Source: an uncultured Collinsella sp. (GTDB lineage Bacteria; Actinomycetota; Coriobacteriia; Coriobacteriales; Coriobacteriaceae). Taken from it: a stretch of 26,666 nucleotides of DNA. How positions within the stretch are numbered: position 1 is the first letter of the stretch; the number at the start of each line of letters is the position of its first letter. The notes under the pieces are model-generated. The model was given only the letters and a program-made list of their open reading frames with translations, searched no databases and was not told the DNA's origin. The position numbers were made by a program, and so were the translations under genes. This document shows positions 22,558 through 26,666 of this stretch, one piece after another. The stretch spans positions 1 to 26,666 of the forward strand of contig UQOJ01000026.1 of NCBI GenBank assembly GCA_900542635.1, given 5' to 3'.

Positions 22558-22559
22558 CG

Positions 22560-23456
22560 GTGACCGATCGGTCCCTGACTCTTTCCGCGCCGGCGAAGAT
22601 TAACCTCTACCTGGGGGTTCATACCGAGCGCGATGACCGCGGCTACCACAGGGTCGATTCCCTGATGGCAGCCGTCGGTCTTTCCGATACCGTGACGGTC
22701 ACGCCGGCGCAGGCGCTGACCGTTCAGACGGTTCCGGCATCAGATTTTCCCATGCAAAAGAATACGGCGTATCGGGCTGCGGTTGCTATGGCCGATCATT
22801 ATGGTCGCGAGGCAAACATCTGCGTGACGATTGAGAAGCGCATTCCATTGTGCGCCGGCTTGGGCGGCCCCTCGACGGATGCGGCCGCGGTCATTGTCGC
22901 CTTGGCGGAGCTCTGGGGCATTGATCGCACCGACCCAGCGCTCGACGACATTGCGCGGGGCATTGGTGCTGACGTCCCGTTCTTTTTGCACGCGAGTCCT
23001 GCGTTCTACGTAGGTGGGGGAGACGTGCTGGCAACTGAGTACCCCGCGCTGCCCGCAACGCCCGTCGTGTTGGTCAAGCCGCGCGAGGCAAGTGTTTCGA
23101 CAATTGAAGCCTATCGACGTTTTGACGAGGCCCCGGTGCCTGTGGACAAGCCCGGCGCGATAGCTTCTGCCTTGCGTGCTGGTGATGCCGAGACGGCATA
23201 TGCACTCATCCATAACAACTTGGGTGTCATTTCCGCACAGATGGAGCCGCAGATTCAAACGGTCCTCGACTGGCTGCATAAACAGGATGGCACCGTTGCT
23301 GTAGATGTGTGCGGATCGGGTGCCTGCTCGTTTGCCATTTGCGACACCGCCGTCACGGCCGAAAGGCTTGCCGACGCTGCCCAGCAAAACGGCTGGTGGT
23401 CCTGCGCGACGCAGTTCATTCCCAACACGGTTCGCGTCGAAGTGCCAAAGAAGTAA
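22560..23456 (+). CDS. ispE: 4-diphosphocytidyl-2-C-methyl-D-erythritol kinase
   Basis: A 298-residue GHMP kinase, fourth step of the non-mevalonate isoprenoid pathway. The N-terminal substrate motif is SAPAKINLYLGV. The ATP loop reads PLCAGLGGPSTDAAA (GLGG at residues 100-103), with Pro 104 where Gly or Ser is usual. The third GHMP motif is near VDVCGSGACSFAI. The start is GTG 22560, 2 nt after the veg stop, with GAGGAG inside the veg 3' end. The coupled veg-ispE pair is likely read from the promoter ahead of veg. The DXP pathway can be inferred for this organism. The length matches the family. Confidence 0.95.
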   Translation: MTDRSLTLSAPAKINLYLGVHTERDDRGYHRVDSLMAAVGLSDTVTVTPAQALTVQTVPASDFPMQKNTAYRAAVAMADHYGREANICVTIEKRIPLCAGLGGPSTDAAAVIVALAELWGIDRTDPALDDIARGIGADVPFFLHASPAFYVGGGDVLATEYPALPATPVVLVKPREASVSTIEAYRRFDEAPVPVDKPGAIASALRAGDAETAYALIHNNLGVISAQMEPQIQTVLDWLHKQDGTVAVDVCGSGACSFAICDTAVTAERLADAAQQNGWWSCATQFIPNTVRVEVPKK

Positions 23457-23506
23457 AAAATTTCTCTAGCATGCGGCGGAAATCTTTGTTACTATAGTCG
23501 AGCTAA

Positions 23507-23583
23507 CGGGTTGTGGCTCAGTTTGGTAGAGCACTGCGTTCGGGACGCAGGGGTCGCTGGTTCAAATCCAGTCAACCCGACCA
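23507..23583 (+). tRNA. tRNA-Pro (anticodon CGG)
   Basis: A 77-nt tRNA with encoded CCA. Acceptor CGGGTTG pairs with CAACCCG. The anticodon stem is CTGCG/CGCAG around TTCGGGA, giving anticodon CGG. The T arm is GCTGG-TTCAAAT-CCAGT. It decodes CCG. A -10-like TACTAT (23490-23495) lies just upstream. Confidence 0.97.
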
Positions 23584-23594
23584 GAGCATGAGGA

Positions 23595-23622
23595 GGGACC
23601 GCTTCTTGCGGTCCCTTTTTTT
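23595..23622 (+). terminator. Rho-independent terminator of tRNA-Pro
   Basis: GGGACCGC (23595-23602) pairs perfectly with GCGGTCCC (23608-23615) around a 5-nt loop, followed by seven T residues. Confidence 0.92.
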
Positions 23623-23630
23623 AGCTATTG

Positions 23631-23659
23631 TTGTGATACCGCGATACCCGCGGTATACT
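23631..23659 (+). promoter_or_regulatory. Promoter of tatA with a palindromic spacer
   Basis: TTGTGA (23631-23636), a 17-nt spacer, then TATACT (23654-23659). A perfect 8-bp inverted repeat ATACCGCG/CGCGGTAT (23636-23643 and 23649-23656, 5-nt gap) fills the spacer and touches both hexamers, placed where a repressor or a DNA-twisting activator could act. Confidence 0.6.
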
Positions 23660-23695
23660 CATTCGAGCTTGTCTCGCTGTATTGTGGAGGTCTAC

Positions 23696-23971
23696 ATGTT
23701 TGGACTGAGGGCTCCTGAGCTCATCATTATTCTCGTCGTTGTCCTGATTATCTTCGGGCCCAAGAACCTGCCGAAGCTCGGCAAGTCCCTCGGCTCTACC
23801 GTCAAGAATATCCGCGAGGGTATGGAGGGCGACGATAAGGCCGAGACCAAGCAGGCCGAGGAGGTCGTGGTCGAGCAGTCCGAGGAGGACAAGGAGATCG
23901 CTGAGCTCGAGGCCAAGCTCGCTGCTGCCAAGAAGAAGCAGGCAGAGGACAGCGACGCGGACGCAGAGTAG
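23696..23971 (+). CDS. tatA: Sec-independent translocase subunit TatA
   Basis: A 91-residue membrane protein that forms the pore-like assembly of the twin-arginine export system for folded proteins. One transmembrane helix (about residues 8-20, LIIILVVVLIIFG) is followed by the hinge and amphipathic helix FGPKNLPKLGKSLGSTVKNI, then a highly charged Glu/Lys-rich tail that probably forms a coiled coil. The start is ATG 23696 behind TGGAGG. It could be called TatA/E; TatB is less likely because the hinge is FGPKNLP and the tail is short. tatC is not nearby. It has its own promoter and terminator, so it is probably monocistronic. Confidence 0.92.
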   Translation: MFGLRAPELIIILVVVLIIFGPKNLPKLGKSLGSTVKNIREGMEGDDKAETKQAEEVVVEQSEEDKEIAELEAKLAAAKKKQAEDSDADAE

Positions 23972-23996
23972 TCCCATCCCTTTGGGGTGAGCACCT

Positions 23997-24030
23997 GACC
24001 GGCTTGCCCGCAGGCTAGCCGGTCTTTTTC
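23997..24030 (+). terminator. Rho-independent terminator of tatA
   Basis: GACCGGCT (23997-24004) pairs with AGCCGGTC (24017-24024), followed by five T residues (24025-24029). Confidence 0.88.
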
Positions 24031-24077
24031 GTTTTGTTGACAGTTGATTGTTTGATCAGAGTTGGGGAGATATCCGT

Positions 24078-24548
24078 ATGGACGCAAGCCAGATCGTACT
24101 GACCGCTGAGGGCCGCCAGAAGCTCGTCGAGGAGCTCGCTTGGCGTGAGGGCGATTACGCCAAGGAGATCGTCGAGGACATCAAGGAAGCCCGCGCGTTC
24201 GGCGACCTTTCGGAGAACTCCGAGTACGACGCCGCTAAGGACAAGCAGGCCCAGAACGCCGCTCGTATTGCCGAGATCCAGGCCATCCTCGCCAACGCTC
24301 AGGTTGCTGCCACCACGGGCGACCTGACCGTCTCCATCGGTTCCACCGTTTCGCTGATTGATCCCAACGGCGAGGTCATGGAAGTCACGCTCGTCGGTAC
24401 CACCGAGACCAACTCGCTCGAGCACAAGATCTCCAACGAGTCTCCGGTCGGCCACGCCATCATCGGTCACGGCGAGGGCGACTCCGTCGAGGTCGTTACG
24501 CCTTCCGGCAAGACTCGCGTCTACACCATCGCCAAGATCGCACGCTAG
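24078..24548 (+). CDS. greA: Transcription elongation factor GreA
   Basis: A 156-residue factor that rescues backtracked RNA polymerase by stimulating transcript cleavage in the secondary channel. The N-terminal coiled coil carries the signature ARAFGDLSENSEYDAAKDKQ (about residues 40-59), whose acidic tip holds the catalytic Asp-Glu region. The C-terminal FKBP-like domain shows GSTVSLIDPNGEV, ISNESPVGHAIIGH and GDSVEVVTPSGKTRVYTI. The start is ATG 24078 behind GGGGAG; an in-frame TTG at 24048 would add 10 residues. A perfect -35 hexamer TTGACA (24037-24042) is present without a good -10. A terminator separates it from lysS. Confidence 0.96.
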   Translation: MDASQIVLTAEGRQKLVEELAWREGDYAKEIVEDIKEARAFGDLSENSEYDAAKDKQAQNAARIAEIQAILANAQVAATTGDLTVSIGSTVSLIDPNGEVMEVTLVGTTETNSLEHKISNESPVGHAIIGHGEGDSVEVVTPSGKTRVYTIAKIAR

Positions 24549-24576
24549 ACCACGGTCCCGCGTAAAGGTATGTTTT

Positions 24577-24609
24577 CGCTCCCTGGGACCGAATCCTGGG
24601 GAGCGTTTT
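24577..24609 (+). terminator. Terminator between greA and lysS
   Basis: CGCTCCC (24577-24583) pairs with GGGAGCG (24599-24605), followed by four T residues. It lies 19 nt ahead of the lysS start, so it could also attenuate lysS. Confidence 0.8.
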
Positions 24610-24627
24610 AGTTTGAGGAGCTAACTT

Positions 24628-26592
24628 ATGGCAGAGAACCAGAACGCCGCCGATCAGGCATCGACGCTCAACGACGAGCGCGCCACCCGCCTGGCCAAGC
24701 GCGCCGCCCTGTTCGAGGCGGGCCAGAACCCCTATCCCGAGCACTCTGAGCTTGAGGACTACGTCGCCGATATCGAGACTAAGTACGCCGATCTTGCCGA
24801 TGGTGAGGACACCGAGGATGTCGTGAAGATCGCCGGCCGTGTGGTCGCCAAGCGCGGTCAGGGCAAGATCATGTTCATCGTCGTGCGCGATGCGACTGCC
24901 GAGATTCAACTGTTCTGCCGCATCAACGACATGGACGAGGCTGCCTGGAATACGCTCAAAGCCCTCGACTTGGGCGACATCCTGGGCGTGACCGGCGTGG
25001 TTGTGCGCACCCAGCGCGGCCAGCTTTCCGTTGCCCCTAAGAGCGCGACCCTGCTTTCCAAGGCCGTTCGTCCGCTGCCCGAGAAGTTCCACGGTCTTTC
25101 CGACAAGGAGACCCGCTATCGCCAGCGCTATGTCGACCTGATCGCCAACGACGACGTTCGCGAGACCTTCCGTAAGCGTTCGCAGATTCTCTCCACCTTC
25201 CGTCGCTTTATGGAGTCCGACGGCTACATGGAGGTCGAGACCCCCATCCTGCAGACCATCCAGGGTGGTGCCACGGCCAAGCCGTTCATTACCCACTTCA
25301 ACGCGCTCGATCAGGAGTGCTACCTGCGTATTGCCACCGAGCTGCATCTCAAGCGCTGCATCGTCGGTGGTTTTGAGCGCGTGTTCGAGATCGGCCGCAT
25401 CTTCCGTAACGAGGGCATGGACCTTACCCACAACCCCGAGTTCACCACGATGGAGGCCTACCGTGCCTTCTCCGACCTCGAGGGCATGAAGGCGCTCGCC
25501 CAGGGTGTCATTAAGGCGGCTAACAAAGCCATCGGCAACCCCGAGGTCATCGAGTACCAGGGCCAGACCATCGACCTTTCTGGTGAGTGGGCCAGCCGTC
25601 CCATGACCGACATCGTCTCCGACGTGCTCGGCAAGCAGGTCACCATTGACACGCCGGTCGAGGAGCTTGCTGCCGCCGCGCGCGAGAAGGGCCTGGAGAT
25701 TAAGCCCGAGTGGACCGCCGGCAAGATTATCGCCGAGATTTACGATGAGCTGGGCGAGGACACCATCGTCAACCCCACGTTCGTGTGCGATTACCCCATC
25801 GAGGTCAGCCCGCTTGCCAAGCGTTTTGAGGACGACCCGCGTTTGACCCACCGCTTTGAGCTGGTCATCGCCGGCCACGAGTACGCCAACGCATTCTCCG
25901 AGCTCAACGACCCGGTCGACCAGGCCGAGCGCTTTGCCGCCCAGATGGCCGAGAAGGCCGGCGGCGACGATGAGGCCATGGAGTATGACGAGGACTACGT
26001 GCGCGCCCTCGAGTACGGTATGCCTCCTGCGGGCGGCATTGGCATCGGCATCGACCGCGTGGTCATGCTGCTCACCAACCAGGCTTCCATCCGCGACGTG
26101 CTGCTGTTCCCGCACATGAAGCCCGAGAAGGGTTTCCAGTCCGGTGCCGCTGCCGCCAAGGCTGCCGAGGCCGGCAACGCCGCGAGCCCGTTCGTTGAGT
26201 CGCTTAAGCCCACGCTTGATTACTCCAAGATCGCCGTTGAGCCGCTGTTCGAGGAGTTCGTCGACTTCGATACCTTCTCCAAGAGCGATTTCCGCGCTGT
26301 GAAGGTCAAGGCATGCGAGGCCGTCAAGAAGTCCAAGAAGCTGCTGAACTTTACGCTCGACGACGGTACCGGTACCGACCGCACCATCCTCTCCGGTATT
26401 CACGCTTATTACGAGCCCGAGGACCTGGTCGGCAAGACCTTGCTCGCCATCACCAACCTGCCTCCGCGCAAGATGATGGGTATTCCCAGCTGCGGCATGC
26501 TGATCAGCGCTGTCCACGAGGAGGAGGGCGAGGAGCGCCTCAACCTGATCCAGCTCGACGCCTCCATCCCCGCCGGCGCAAAGATGTACTAA
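24628..26592 (+). CDS. lysS: Lysyl-tRNA synthetase (class II) with C-terminal tRNA-binding domain
   Basis: A 654-residue enzyme that charges tRNA-Lys. Class-II LysRS is usually about 500 residues; the extra 150 form a separate C-terminal domain. The anticodon-binding OB fold spans roughly residues 60-150 (KIAGRVVAKRGQGKIMFIVV). The catalytic core has motif 2 around GRIFRNEGMDLTHNPEFT and motif 3 in GGIGIGIDRVVML (near 471), ending near LLFPHMKPEKGF (about 503). After an Ala-rich linker, residues 542-654 match the EMAP-II/Trbp111 fold known from the MetRS C-terminus: FDTFSKSDFRAVKV, LLNFTLDDGTGTDRTILSGI, YYEPEDLVGKT, NLPPRKMMGIPSCGM. This domain binds tRNA nonspecifically and may help dimerisation. 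The start follows TTTGAGGAG. The gene is complete. Confidence 0.95.
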   Translation: MAENQNAADQASTLNDERATRLAKRAALFEAGQNPYPEHSELEDYVADIETKYADLADGEDTEDVVKIAGRVVAKRGQGKIMFIVVRDATAEIQLFCRINDMDEAAWNTLKALDLGDILGVTGVVVRTQRGQLSVAPKSATLLSKAVRPLPEKFHGLSDKETRYRQRYVDLIANDDVRETFRKRSQILSTFRRFMESDGYMEVETPILQTIQGGATAKPFITHFNALDQECYLRIATELHLKRCIVGGFERVFEIGRIFRNEGMDLTHNPEFTTMEAYRAFSDLEGMKALAQGVIKAANKAIGNPEVIEYQGQTIDLSGEWASRPMTDIVSDVLGKQVTIDTPVEELAAAAREKGLEIKPEWTAGKIIAEIYDELGEDTIVNPTFVCDYPIEVSPLAKRFEDDPRLTHRFELVIAGHEYANAFSELNDPVDQAERFAAQMAEKAGGDDEAMEYDEDYVRALEYGMPPAGGIGIGIDRVVMLLTNQASIRDVLLFPHMKPEKGFQSGAAAAKAAEAGNAASPFVESLKPTLDYSKIAVEPLFEEFVDFDTFSKSDFRAVKVKACEAVKKSKKLLNFTLDDGTGTDRTILSGIHAYYEPEDLVGKTLLAITNLPPRKMMGIPSCGMLISAVHEEEGEERLNLIQLDASIPAGAKMY

Positions 26593-26627
26593 CTAGTTAC
26601 GCGGTTCTACGAACCGCGTAACCAGTT
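26591..26627 (+). terminator. Hairpin at the lysS stop codon
   Basis: AACTAGTTACGCGGTTC (26591-26607) pairs with GAACCGCGTAACCAGTT (26611-26627) around TAC with one mismatch. The stem starts inside the TAA stop codon. No U-run follows. The remaining bases to 26666 hold nothing recognisable. Confidence 0.6.
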
Positions 26628-26666
26628 GACGCTGCAAACCCGCCAGAGCGGCAATCTGCCTTTCAA

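Noticed and set aside
24037..24071. TTGACA as a greA promoter -35
   Set aside because: No -10-like hexamer lies 16-18 nt downstream, and the region runs straight into the greA ribosome binding site.

Overview
The window looks like part of a Coriobacteriia (Actinomycetota) chromosome, most like Collinsella. The basis is recalled similarity: GC-rich coding, a fused ECF ATPase, the gene orders murI-rph-rdgB and veg-ispE, and a lysyl-tRNA synthetase with a C-terminal tRNA-binding domain. The genus is an inference, not a measurement. Bases 1-50 are Illumina Nextera library adapter, so the left edge is a contig end from a short-read assembly and the first gene is truncated there.

Layout. 51-834: 3' half of a YtcJ-type amidohydrolase. 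835-1755: about 900 nt without genes, holding two large inverted-repeat structures. 1756-3783: groES-groEL, followed by another very long palindrome. 4122-8584: a riboflavin uptake unit made of a promoter, an FMN riboswitch, ribU, a fused EcfA1-EcfA2 ATPase and ecfT, followed by two tandem FMN-type (PPOX fold) flavoproteins. 8842-13730: argC-argJ-argB-argD, the acetylated ornithine branch of arginine synthesis. 13731-14342: a disturbed intergenic zone with a 217-bp AT-rich element bearing 33-bp terminal inverted repeats, tRNA fragments and a partial duplication of the neighbouring tRNA-Val. 14343-14418: tRNA-Val on the minus strand. 14606-22130: asnB, a MurE-type ligase, a HAD phosphatase, murI, rph, rdgB and dtd. 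22261-23456: veg and ispE. 23507-26592: tRNA-Pro, tatA, greA and lysS.

How the genes work together. Most of the window is housekeeping. The riboswitch couples riboflavin import to FMN level, and the two downstream flavoproteins probably use the cofactor. The arg genes form one same-strand run with a palindromic candidate operator ahead of argC. MurE and MurI both serve peptidoglycan precursor synthesis. rph, rdgB and dtd are RNA-processing and quality-control genes. Almost all genes read on the plus strand; tRNA-Val is the only minus-strand gene supported.

No phage, CRISPR, toxin-antitoxin or defence system was seen, and no clearly new protein system. The points most worth a second look are the long perfect palindromes on both sides of groESL, the MITE-like element and tRNA-Val att-like scar at 13.8-14.4 kb, the LysRS fusion to an EMAP/Trbp111-like domain, and the non-Dap specificity motif in MurE.
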